This document shows, piece by piece, positions 35,507 to 47,100 of a DNA stretch of 64,000 bases. Position 1 is the stretch's first letter. Each line of letters starts with the position of its first letter. Both the position numbers and the translations under genes were made by a program. The notes under the pieces were generated by a model. The model was not told where the DNA came from. It saw nothing but the letters and a program-made list of their open reading frames with translations, and did not search any database. Origin of the DNA: Micromussa lordhowensis (taxonomy: Eukaryota; Cnidaria; Anthozoa; Scleractinia; Lobophylliidae); NCBI GenBank assembly GCA_964020085.1, contig OZ026596.1, positions 30,331,522 through 30,395,521 of the forward strand. Reading direction: 5' to 3'.

Positions 35507-38500
35507 ATGCGCAAAATTATATCCAAGATGGCTTCCAACACAGTTGTAAGAGTTGCTCCATGTTTTCCTTCTACTGGACAGCGCTTTCTGTCTTACAAGA
35601 AGATAAACATAATTATATCAAGAACTATTTGTGCGCTTTCCAGGTGTAGTTTTTCTAATGCCGCAAGTCAAGTGAAAGAGGTCGAAACGGCTGCCGACAG
35701 AGACCGCGAAAAGTCTAAAATCCCAATTATCAGCGAATTTGAGAATCGAAATCCTCGAAATCCAGAATACTTTGGATACAACAAACCAAGAGGATATTCT
35801 ACACAGACATACAGGGTTGATTTCTACAACAAGTAAGTCCCATGCTTTTATTAAAACAACGTTTTTACGTAAATCATAAAGTCTTATCAGAGGTCCCTTA
35901 CGAGTCGTAAGAGTAATGCAGGAGTCAATTTAAACCCCCACCCACCAACCCCGGGACAAGGTGGGGATTTGTTGCAAACCTGTTTCCAACATCAACAAAT
36001 TCCCCTAACCCTGGGGAAGCTGTCCGCCTACCAAAGTCCTCAAATGCTCCCGCCATGTAGGGCTTGAGATCTTGGATTAGGAGCCTGAAAAGCAAGAACA
36101 TTAAAGCACAGAATCACTCATTTGAATTGTCTTGATAATACTCCCTAGCAAAAAAAGCAATTAAAAGGACATTATTCTTCAAAATCATTAGTAGAAAGCT
36201 ACATTGCAAATTACTAGATTTAAATACCAAAAGCACTCACCTCTCGAGGATCCTTTATGGAAAAGCACACAAGCTGATCTTTGAGATGAACAACTGCTGA
36301 CTTCGCAACAGCTGGCTGATGACAAATTTCCACCCAAACCCCTTACCCTAGGGACGATTAAATACAAATATTTCCCAATCCCCCACCCCCTCAGAGATGT
36401 GATTTCTGTCAAATCCCCTTCTTTTCCCAACTAATCCCCACCTTGTCCTGGGGTGGGGATTTACATTGACTCCTGCATAAGGAAACATCAACGAGTGGAA
36501 CATCAACGAGTGAGATGCCCGGAGGGTATGGCTAGCTAGGAGGGATGTCGATGTCTCTATTTGAACAATACATATGTTTAGTTGTAAATTGTTTCTCTAA
36601 ACATGCTGTAACATTACAAAATGTGGAACAGCAGGGTTTTGGCCACAAAAATGACTTTTTTATCTCCCCCTTTTAGTATATCCCTTTGTAGGATGTTCCT
36701 CCACCCACCCCCCACCCACCCATGTGTGATGTAGAATGATCTGGTTTATGTACACGCCAAGTATTAATATAACGCAAAGGAGTTTATTCAAAGGGGCTCG
36801 TGTTCAGTGGTGTTTTTGTATGCCTTTGTACTTGTACAACCGCAGCTCTGTTTAATGTTTTTTTTTTAATTATTTAATATATGCAGACTTAAGTTTCTAA
36901 TTACAAACCGACACACAAGAGCTCAAGTACTTCACAACAGCGGAGTTGTTCTTGTCTCAGCATCCACTGCAGAATTTGAAATCACAAAACACCTTTACAA
37001 AACTACAGACATCACTGCTGCATTGAACGTTGGTAGAGTGATGGCACAAAGATGCCTCGAGGCAGGGATCACACGCGTTCGCTGGGAAGTTCAAAAACCA
37101 AACTTGCGGAAGCTAAGGGTAATGTCTATCTCTGTATAGTAGACTTTTTTTTTTTTTTTTTTTTTTTTACAATACTTTATTTCACATTTCCTTATTACAT
37201 CATTAAGTTTGTGAATGAAACCCTATTTAAATGAATTAACATTTTTCTATTAACATGTTTTTGCAAGTATTTCGGTTACTCATAAAACAGATACACCATA
37301 TAGAAAAAAAAAGAAAAGAAAAAGACAACAGCAAGGAAAAGGTATTACAATTAAACATTAAAGATACAAAACATGTTTTTCATAAAGATGCCATTTTTTT
37401 TCAAAAGATCGATACTTATTTTGTTTTTTTGCAATAAGCTTTTCTGTGTCATACTTGTTTTTTAAAATTTGGATAAAATGCGTAATAAATTATTGATGGC
37501 TTATTGTCATTGCGTCTACAATCCCATAAATAAATTTTCCCTAAAAGTAAGACATAATTTTCCAGATCCATCTCCTCCCTCAAAAAACCAACAATAACAT
37601 CACTTAGTAATAGGTATCTGCAACTACTTAATTTACTCAAAATGTTATAATTTACATCATTCCAAAAGGCTTGTGAAATAGCGCAATGAAACAAGAAATG
37701 CTGAATAGTCTCAAGAGCTTCATTACAAAATGTACAATTGGGGTTGGCGATATATCCTATTTTAAAAAGAAGATCGTTCGTAAATAAAATGCAATTTAAC
37801 ACCTTATACTGAAAGGAACGAACATAAGGCTCAGACGCAACATGGAGTGGTAGCAGGTATGTTTTGGAGAGTTGCTCTTCCGTTAAGTTAAAATTATCCG
37901 CTAGCATGACCCATTTCTTTGGCCTCTGATATGTAAACTTTATCAAAGAACTATAATAGTGACGACAACTATAATTTTCTAGATCAAAGATCATTTCAGA
38001 GTTGGACTTGTACTCTCGTAAATGCAGTGGCACTGATTTTCTTAAGCCTGTCCATATCAAAAAATTTGATACTAATCCCTTTTGTTTCATAATATTGAAG
38101 GACTCAATATTATTAATATCAAATAACAGATCTTTTGTATACTTAATTTTCTTAACAAAGTATTTTTTATAAAAAACACTTTTGCCATCAATCAAAATTT
38201 CCTTATTATTCCAAATAATATATTTACAACTATTATCAGGGTCAGCAATTTCTCTTATATTTTGCCACCATATCAAAAGTTCTTGATAAAAAGATGATGG
38301 AATATCAATTTGATCGGTGCTATAATTGCATTCCAACAAAAATTGTCCTCCTTGATGTTTTAAAAGATAATTGAAATAAGACTTCCAAAAGCCATTACAA
38401 TTTTTGTCAAAAATTCTTTTTAGCCAACTCAACCGTAAAGCTTTAACCATACTTTCATAGTGTATCATTTTAAGACCCCCAAATTCATAAGGTGCATAAG

Positions 38501-41173
38501 TTGAGAGACGAATAACTTTGTCTTTTCCGTTCCATAAAAAATTAAATATCAAAGTTTGGAATTCTTTTATAATTTCAGCAGGTGTACATAAAATAGAACT
38601 CGGATAAATCATTTTTGGGAATAAAATAGACTTAATGATATTGACTTTCCCATAAATGGACAGCCCTCTTATTTTCCATGAATTTATTGTATTTTTAACC
38701 TTTTTCAGTCGCTGCTTAAAGTTTTTTTCGACAAGGAGCTGTACATCATAAGTTATGAAAATGCCTAAAAACTTCACACATTTTTGCCACTTGACTCCAA
38801 ATGGCGTATCCACACGGTCACTAAAGGATCCGATCCACATTGCCTCAGTTTTTTCAACATTCAGTTTCAAACCTGACACCTTTTCAAAGTCATCCAGTAA
38901 GTTAAAGAAGGCTTTCGCCGAATTTAAATCAGACAAAACTGAAGTTGTGTCATCAGCAAATTGCAATAGTTTAGTTTCCGTCCCGTTAATTTCTATTCCC
39001 CTTATATTTTTCTCAGCTCTAACAGCGATAGCCAAAATTTCCACTGCGATTAAAAAAAGGTATGGAGAAAGCGGGTCTCCCTGTCGTACTCCCCTTTCAA
39101 TTGTAAAGTAATTTGTGCATAAGCCATTGTTAATAGTGCAACTTTGAATATTTTTATAGAAAGCATTTATCCATTTAACAAAACTTGGCCCAAAATGAAA
39201 TAGTTCCAGACATCTGTTGAGAAAGGTCCACTCCAAGCTATCAAAGGCTTTCTCAAAGTCGATAAACATAAAAAAACCTGGTAGGTTGTTAGACTTGATC
39301 AGACATTGTCTGACAAAATTTTAAAACTGTCCAACTAACAGTATGATTGAATACTACCTCTGTCTTGAAGATCATGTTTGCTAAGAAATGTGTTAAAATA
39401 TTAAATCATGTGGATTCTTGTTTCATTTTAATGTTAATGTATACCATGGCTGCCCGCTCCCTTCAATTGCTCTGTGTATTTTTTCCATTTTTTTTTTCGC
39501 GGGGAGTCAGTTCGAATGAAATCATATTTTGGTGTCGACTTACAAGGTTTTTTACCAGCCTGGATGCATTTCTTTGTAAAGCGCCCTGAACCTATTAATG
39601 ACACTGTAAATAAAATTATTAAGCTTGAGCTTTGAAGATCGGTTAATAATGCGTGAGTACAAGTTGTTTTTACTTCAGTTTGGCTGTGCACTGAGTCATC
39701 AGTTTTGTGTATGGAAATTGTGTAAAATGTTAATAAGTGACTAACCAGAATAGAGATTTGAAATGATGCATTTTCTGAAAAATTGCTTCCAGAACTGCAT
39801 AAATAGTTTGCTTGTATGTTTTTTCAAGAGTCTTAAAGTATTGTTCTAATTGTGATTAACAGCACTGTAAAAATCAATTGCTGAACAGCTTCTGTTGCAA
39901 TGTCTTTTTGGACTTTGGTCCTTGTGTTATTGAATTGTACAGTAAACTCATGACATTAAGATTTAAGGGAGAAATGTTGTTACATTTTGATTTACTATTA
40001 CTCTTCTGACTTCCCTTCATTCAGACCAAGGCATTCTCTGAAGCTCTCAAGGAAGGCGGAGTCATACTTAGTGAACCTAAGAAAGTTATACCACCAGAAA
40101 CGTTTTATCTAGGTAAATGAACACATCCTAATGCCAATGTGTGGTTCCAGAAAACATCCATATCCACCCTAAGGAGGTTTATTGGAAATTCTTAGCAGAA
40201 GGGAGGTCTCAAAAGTCACAATTTTGAAAGGAAAGTTAATGAACCAAAACTGAAATTTCCAGAGGGTAGGGGGGTTTGGGACTCAAACCAAAAATAACCT
40301 TTCATGGGTGGTGTATGGATATTAAATCTAGAACAACACAATGTATATTTTGAATGCCCAATTAATGTGATTCGGAAGAGTGATTGCAAGCATTTTTGGG
40401 GCTGTAATTGTTACAAGTGCTTTTGATACATACATACTGTAGTTAACTTCAGTTAGTAAAAGTGAATTGCAGACTTCCAGTAAGTATTTCTTGAGGTGAA
40501 GCCAAAATGAAGTCAGAGGATGAGAGACGCACGAAAATCACTGTTTCTCATGGAAACATATATGAAACTGTGCTTTGTGAGCCTTTGCAAGCTCTTCCCA
40601 ATATTATTTTAACACCATTGTGGTTAGTCTCCTTCACAGTTTGACCTCCCCAAAATCGGTTGCAAAAGAGACTACATTGTGGTCAGTGGGATGTACACAC
40701 ATTTACCATACTTACATATGTAGCTTGTACTTAGTAGCAGTTTCTTAGGAACAAGGAGGTGCTGGACTAGGTTCGCCACTTGTATTTCATTGAAGCAAGT
40801 CTAGTATTTTAGATCTTTTTCTCCCTCAGGAGTTCCTCAATTTCATATTCCTTGGGATGGTATGCAAGCGATATGTTCTTGTCCTATTAAGAAAGTCACT
40901 GGCAGTTGTATAATTTATTTTATAATTTTTTTAAATGTCCCCAGTTTGTAGAGGTCTTTACCCTCAGCTATATATTCTGGTGATTGATTATTGAATACAT
41001 CAAAAAGCATACCAGTATTCTTAACCTCATTCTGGCAAAGCTTTCACGGATGTTGCGTTTTGATTTTGTTTCTTTTATCATCTACAGATTTCAGACCGAA
41101 AAAGAGAAGTAAAAAGTGGAAAAAATTGCCATATTCAAAGAGATGGAATGCACACAAGAGGAAACGAAGATAA
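35507..41173 (+). CDS. MRPL18: Mitochondrial large-subunit ribosomal protein uL18m
   Basis: Four coding exons: 35507-35832, 36887-37118, 40025-40112 and 41088-41173, all in phase. They give 243 residues from the ATG at 35507, or 236 from the ATG at 35528, which begins MASNTVVRVAPCF. The N-terminus is rich in Arg, Lys and Ser without acids, as in a mitochondrial targeting peptide. NRNPRNPEYFGY, GVVLVSASTAEFEITKHLY and GRVMAQRCLEAGITRVRW match conserved MRPL18 blocks. The protein binds 5S-like RNA or tRNA and the 16S rRNA in the mitoribosome, and MRPL18 also helps 5S rRNA import in mammals (known). The last exon adds a very basic tail, DFRPKKRSKKWKKLPYSKRW and more, which I do not recall in the human protein. 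Intron 2 contains a LINE. Confidence 0.9.
35917..36477. mobile_element. Harbinger-type MITE in MRPL18 intron 1
   Basis: TGCAGGAGTCAATTTAAACC at the left is mirrored by a right end reading ATTGACTCCTGCA. TAA flanks both ends (35914-35916 and 36478-36480). It is 561 bp long with no coding region. Confidence 0.7.
37146..39330 (-). mobile_element. 5'-truncated LINE (L1/Tx1-like) in MRPL18 intron 2
   Basis: A minus-strand reading frame of 606 codons (37449-39269) covers the C-terminal two thirds of a LINE ORF2. It shows FIDFEKAFDS, RGVRQGDPLSPYLF and QFADDT (a FADD form of the YADD catalytic box), then a terminal zinc-knuckle CTFCNEALETIQHFLFHC of the zf-RVT type. A T run of about 25 at 37146-37170 is the poly(A) tail in reverse. 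The frame enters from about 39310 without a start; a further match in another frame, with a stop, reaches about 39330. The endonuclease half is missing, so it is a dead copy, but the long open frame suggests a fairly recent insertion. It is antisense to MRPL18. Confidence 0.85.
40140..40310. repeat. Non-autonomous dispersed element, copy 2
   Basis: This is the opposite-orientation relative of 29888-30045, sharing GTGGTTCCAGAAAACAT, CCACCCTAAGGAGG, GGAAATTCTTAG, GAGGTCTCAAAAGT and GGGTTTGGGACTCAAACC. It lies just after MRPL18 exon 3. Confidence 0.45.
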
Positions 41174-41279
41174 TGTTACTACATAGTAACTGTTATCTTA
41201 AATAGAATATTTGGGCCATGGAGCTACTGTACAAAGCCTTGTTCTACCACTTTGATTTTTATTTCTGTTTTAAAAAGAG

Positions 41280-41285
41280 AATAAA
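41280..41285 (+). terminator. Polyadenylation signal AATAAA of MRPL18
   Basis: AATAAA starts 107 bases after the MRPL18 stop codon at 41173. Confidence 0.55.
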
Positions 41286-41370
41286 AAAACTGCAATTGCA
41301 GACATCTGAAATTACCAGCCCATTTTCTTTCCCCCTCGAATTGTACAACACAGAGCCAAATGGCCGATTT

Positions 41371-41486
41371 CCTCTGTGAGATGCGCCTGCAGGGAATGGT
41401 AGTTGTTTTATTCGTCATCTTGGACTGGATATTTATTTTGATGATTACAACTACCATGATTCCCTGCAGAGGCATCTCATAGAGGA
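41371..41486. mobile_element. Small palindromic MITE downstream of MRPL18
   Basis: CCTCTGTGAGATGCGCCTGC, then AGGGAATGGTAGTTG, is mirrored by CAACTACCATGATTCCCTGC, then AGAGGCATCTCATAGAGG. The arms of about 36 bp differ at a few positions. Confidence 0.7.
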
Positions 41487-41763
41487 AGTTTGCCATTACC
41501 TTATTTGGCTGTATCACTAACAAGACATCAAGGTTACGAAGGCACCAGGCTGGTTCCAGAGCTTTCTCTTTTCTATTTCTTAGTCAATTGTGAGCCAATG
41601 ACGACTCTTCTCACTTCAGTAAGGTGAGGAAGTCTGTGGAGGCTTTCCAGTAATAGCATTAGTGATAAATGCCATCAGTTTTCCAGGCAATAGAGAAACG
41701 GCAAGGATAATTAGTACCATGAAAGTAGCAAATGATCCTGGGCAATATTCAGTACTAGTAGTA

Positions 41764-41895
41764 CAGTCCGACCTCTATTAAGCGGCCACCTATTAAGCGG
41801 CCACCTATTAAGCGGCCACCTATTAAGCGGCCACCCTCCATTAAGCGGCCACTTTTCAAAGTCCCGAGGGTGGCCGCTTAATAGAGGTCGGACTG
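41764..41895. mobile_element. Pogo/Tigger-like MITE containing five 15-bp tandem units
   Basis: The 27-bp ends are perfect inverted repeats (CAGTCCGACCTCTATTAAGC and on to CCACC) and are flanked by TA on both sides, the target site of Tc1/mariner and pogo elements. From the left end inward the unit TATTAAGCGGCCACC repeats four times exactly, plus a fifth diverged unit. It is 132 bp and non-coding. Confidence 0.75.
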
Positions 41896-41899
41896 TATG

Positions 41900-43650
41900 T
41901 TGGCCAATGCGTTGGTAGTTTGTCGGCTACCGGCAGTGCCAACTGATCATGAGGGCAGTAATAGTCTTGCAGCACCTTCTGCTGCTTCTTGGACCACCCA
42001 ATCGTTTCCCCTAGCCTGAGAGAAAACTGATATTCCTCAAACGTTTGTATCTTTGTTCTTGTTGCTTAGTGCTCTTCTTCCCTTATCCCTCGGGTGTACA
42101 AGAGATGTGGCGGGGGGAGGGGGGTGGATTTTAGCCCCCAGAGAATTCTCTTAACAAATTTTAAGAGAGAGAGAGAGCCTGGATTGGGTATAATACCCCA
42201 AAACCAAACACTTCCAATTTATTGCAGGCTCTTTTGCTAGCCGCGCTAACTCTCCCTCAAAGGAAAGAAAAAAAAAAGAATCGAGAAATTTTTTGTAGTT
42301 TTGTCCAAACTTTAAATCGGGCTAATTAGCTGGAAATAGAACTAAATGCATAATCCATTTCATTAGCATTTATTAAGATATCATTGTAATTTGGAGCAAA
42401 CATTACTAGCAAACTAAAAAACCTAATACTGATGTGGATTTTAACCAGATACAAAGACTGAAACAGGACACGGTCTGGTCCCCTTCTAGGACCTGACAGC
42501 GGAGAGAGTTAGCAATCTAGAGCCGTTATTTTGCGTTGAACAAAATTTACATCTTCAAATAGACTTAATGACTAAAAACAGTCATTTACTTAGTAATAAA
42601 CATCAGATTTCATCAACCAAAACAGGATTACAGGCGGTTAGCAATGAAGAATTCGGAAAATTTAATAATAACTTCAGAACTGTATAGCCTTTACTAGAAT
42701 CTCCAAATTTTAACGACAGTTTTCCATGCAACCCAATAAATCAGTTTAGTTTACAAAGGTTTGGCTTGAATCTTTAAAACACTCACAATGTCTACTCAAC
42801 GCTATCTGGGAAAACGATAAGGTAACAAAATCATTCCGACGGCGACACCACAAAAATTGCAAAAATACAACCAAATAAATGTTTCTTTTTCATGATGTGG
42901 CGTCATATTCTGTTCAACAAAAAACGCCTTTGGGAAAACGTACTCTAATTATAGTGAACAAAGAAAGGAAACGAATCTACAGACTATCATCCTTTGGTTG
43001 CGAAGATAACTGAATACTCAAACGAAACAAGAATCCTCTTTCCACTGAATGGAACGTGAATGGAAGAAGGTTTGCTGTTATTAATAATCGCTCTGAGCCT
43101 ATGTACGCTGCTATCAAGTAAATTATATGACTGTTAATTGTTGTAGCTACTGTGCAGTAAAAAAATGGAGTTCTGAGAGTTGTTTTGCCCAAACGTGCTG
43201 TTGGAAGTTTCATCTGTTATTGTAGAACTCTTGCACTGGGATGCTAGTCGGCATGGTTATAAACTCCTTCGGAAACTAAAACAGAACCAAAGTAATAGAA
43301 TCCGTTTCAAAAGCCGTATTGGACAGACGCAGACTCTGGGCTTAGTTTATTTATAAATCAAATGATTAGGTTAGTGCAGGAAAAAAGAACTGCGCTTAGT
43401 AGCAATTTTTAGGAGGAGAGGAGAGTAGCTTAGTAAAAGGATCTGGATGGGTTTGTTGCGGGAATCTCAGTTATCAGTTGAATTTTCGGCGACTTCAGTA
43501 CAATTGTCAGCTATCAGTAGACGTTGCAGACCTCAGACCTCAGCTATTTGTCAAAGACGCTTCACTTCAGTCTCAGCTCATAATTAAGTATTTGGAGCAA
43601 TTCTCAGTATCAGGAAAACCCTATCAAGACATATTAAAACGAAAGGGCTT
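41900..43650. other. Gene-free stretch downstream of MRPL18
   Basis: No conserved exon, RNA gene or intact transposon was found. The stretch is AT-rich with short GA runs (about 42168 and 42265). Confidence 0.45.
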
Positions 43651-43659
43651 ATTTTAAAT

Positions 43660-43842
43660 CTATAAACAAGCCATAACCCATTGCAAAATTGTCAAGACAT
43701 GATCACGCATTTTACTCAAACAACGCCTCTTATTCCTTTTATAGTGTCTTAATCCTATACCAAGCTTTGTAGTGAACTGTTCCCATGTCTTTTCAGAAAG
43801 AGATATCTGATTATCTCGTCGCTCCCACTTCGAAACACCCAA
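43660..43842 (-). pseudogene. Death-domain-like exon remnant (uncertain)
   Basis: A short minus-strand frame reads SEKTWEQFTTKLGIG and, after a basic stretch, HVLTILQWVMACL-stop. The order Trp, Leu-Gly-Ile, basic helix, then Leu-Leu-x-Trp resembles the C-terminal half of a death domain. A possible acceptor (GATAATCAG) precedes it. It has no ATG and lies 300 bp downstream of the TPR-CHAT gene on the same strand, beyond a strong donor (GTAAGT) that follows that gene's stop codon. It could be a 3' UTR or alternative exon of that gene, or a relic. The match is weak. Confidence 0.3.
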
Positions 43843-44141
43843 TCAAAATACAGAGAGGAGAATACATCGTTACTGCACACACTGATCATGCAAAATGCAT
43901 ACATGGACGCCCTGAGAAATGGGCTCCCGTTATTTGTACCTTTGGATACTATCCCAAAATTCCTGCCACATTAATGGGTGAGTGAGATGAGGTAATTATT
44001 TTAGAGGGAATCAGTTTTTGCGTTAACCTCTCCATTAAAGCAAGGCATATATGACGGAATATGGAAGTAGATCACAGTAACAGAATTATTTGGCCAAAAC
44101 ATGGTTTCTCTTGCTCGTAGAATGAACCTTGTTTTACTTAC

Positions 44142-47100
44142 TCATTTCTTCTCATCAAAATCTAGGGTGACGTCATCACCAATCAACACAAACGGCGCCC
44201 AGTATTTCACATCACTGTACTTGTCTGATTGTCTGAGGCTTTTCATGGCCAGGTTCAGGGACTCGCTTGTACGTCTCCCTTCCACAAGGTGATGGTAGAA
44301 ACTTCTCATAAACTCCAGCGTGGCCTCGTCATCGATCGCCCAGAGAGAGACCAGAACAGAACGAGCGCCAGCACCCATAAAGGCACGTGCAATACCGACC
44401 ACGCCTTCATCCTTGATCTCTCCTCGACCACTGTGACAACAGCTGAGAACAACCAGTCTTGCTCGTAGTTTAACATTTAGCACATCTGCTATTGTCAAAA
44501 CGTAGTCTTCCTTCGTCGGGATCCGGGATTTTCGCTTTGGGTCTGGGGTTAGAGCAATTTCACCAGTTTCCATGCGACCATGTGCTGCGAAGTGAACCAA
44601 AGCAACTGAACTGAGTTCTTTCAGCACCACGCGTTTCGTTGCTTGTTTTCCAATAATAGGTGGTACGTTGAGAATCCGTCCGATCATTTTCACTTCCTTT
44701 CTGGCAAACGGAAGCGGGTCTAGGATTTTTTCTCCCTTGCTATTCGTAACTTCTTCAACCCATGGATCTCCCACAAGTAGCGATCCACTTCTATTGTGGT
44801 ATTCCTTGGGACAATCAGCAATCAGCTTTAGGCTTGTCAGCGAGGGAATTACCCGGATTCTAAAAGAGTCGCACAGGTACCTGGAATCAGCGTCCAAAAG
44901 TGCAGCATACGGAGCCAGCCACAAGGGTCCATCTGGAACAATGATGAGCTCATTCCCTTGAACCAGGCCGGCAACTGGCTCAATTATGTTGTTATACAAA
45001 GTGCTCAAAAGAGACTCAAGTGGAATGGAAGGCTGGGAGCTTTCATCTTCAATCTTCACATCTTCCGTGTGATCAGATTTCCTCAATGCATCCAAAGATC
45101 GATCCTCGCATCTAGCCTCAGAACGGACACCAACTTCTTTATAGGCTTTTTGCATTAAAGACCTGAAATAGGCGGCGGTATCTTTCAATCCATGGGCAAT
45201 GTCCTTTTGTCTCAAACATACAGGCTTCCCTTTCGAGAGAACCCAGAGATTGATCTTTCCTTTGCCAACAGCCTGGAAGACTGTGCAAGATGAAACGTAC
45301 TCTGACATATCATGTTCATGTTCTTCGGCTTCTTTACTTGACTCAGCCTGATTTGGTTGAATTCCAAATTGAGATTCCATTAGATCGGTAAGAGCTTGCG
45401 CTCGTCCTTTCTCAGCAGCAAACAAAGCTTCGGTAATCTTGTCTTGTTTCAGCAGAACTCTCCATAAAGCTTTGTAAGAATTGTTAAATACATCTCGAAA
45501 GCCAATTTTCCACTCGTCTTTAGATTTAAGAAGACCTCTTACATGATTGAATGATCTCACACTAGATTGGTAAAATTCTAAGGCTTCAGGTAGACGACCA
45601 AGTGACTCAAAGCTGACACCTAGCCCATCATAAGCAAGTGCTTCCCTGGCTTTGTCTTCTACTTCTTTGGCAATTTGAAGATCCAGCTTATAGTAGTCTA
45701 TGGCTTTATTGTAATCACCGAGATTGTAAAAAGCAAGGCCAAGATTACCATACGAAACTCCTTCTCCAGCCTTGTCTCCAACTTCTTTGGCGATACTAAG
45801 CGATTGGGTGTGGTACATTATGGCGTTTTGGACATCACCAAGATTCTGAAAAGCACTGCCAAGGTTGCCATACGCTGTTCCTTGGCCAGCTTTGTCTCCA
45901 ACTTCTTCTGCTATTTTCAGATGGAGTTTGTGGCATTCAATGGCTTTTTTGTAGTCGCCGAGACTGAAAAAAGCATTGCCAAGATTCCCATGAGCTCCTC
46001 CTTTTGCAGCCTTGTCTTCCACCCTCTCAGCAAATTTAAGATGCAAGCTGTAAAAGTCTATGGCCCTTTTGAAGTCCCCGAGGCTGTAAAAAGCACTGCC
46101 AAGATTTCCGTACGCCCTGCCCTCGCCCGCCTTGTCTCCCACTTCTTGGGTAATTTCAAGATGAAGTTTGTAGTAGTCTATGGCTTTCTTAAAATCACCA
46201 AGACTTCGGAAAGCATTACCCAGATTGCAGTACGCATGCCCTTGACCAATTTTGTCACTGCCTGCTTTTGCAATACTGAGACGTAGGTTGTGATAGTGTA
46301 TGGCTTTTTTAAAGTCACCGAGACTTCGGAAAGCATTGCCAAGGTTATCGTATGCTGTCCCTTCCCCAGCCTTGTCTCCTACTTCTTTGGCAATTTTAAG
46401 ATGTAAGTTGTTGGTGTCTATTGCCTTTTTGTAGTCACCGAGACAGTGAAACGCATGGCCAAGATTGCCATACGCAGCTCCCTCTCCAGCCTTGTCACCC
46501 ATTTCTTTTGCAATATTAAGATCAAGATTGTGATATTCTATGGCTTTTCTGAAATCACCTCTTCCATGTAAAGCACAGCCAAGATTGGCATACGCACGCC
46601 CTTCCCCAGCTTTGTCTCCCAATTTTTTGGCAATGGTAAGATGCAGTTTGTGGTAATGCTCTGCTTTGATGAAGTCACCAAGATTGTGAAAAGCAACGCC
46701 AAGATTAGAGTATGCACGTCCTTTTCCCATTGTGTTTTCCACTTCTTCAGAAATTGTGAGATCTAGCATGTGGTATTCTATAGATTTTTTTAAGTCGCCG
46801 AGTGCAATAAAATCGTTGCCGAGATTTCCATACGCATGTCCTTCCTGAGCCTTGTCCTTCAATTCTCTGGCAATGTTAAGTTGTAGGTTGTGGTACTCTA
46901 TGGCCTTCTGAACATCACCAAGATTACTCCAAACAATGCCAAGATTATTGTAAACACGGCCTTCTTCAGCCTTGTCCCCCATAAGTTTTGCAATGAAGAG
47001 ACACTGATTGTAGTAGTTTATTTCTTGCTCACCTCTTGGGAGAGTTTTAGACTTTGTAGGGTCTGATGGGGACAACTCTGCTAGTCGTGGCAGTGCTCCT

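Noticed and set aside
41776..41852. CRISPR-like direct repeats
   Set aside because: The 15-bp units are head-to-tail without spacers, inside a small transposon, in animal DNA.
43785..43985. 66-codon plus-strand frame
   Set aside because: No domain; it overlaps in antisense the better death-domain-like reading.
45675..46286. Plus-strand open frame of 203 codons across TPR-CHAT 1
   Set aside because: It is antisense to the TPR array and open only because the 120-bp coding unit lacks stops in that frame; no independent support.
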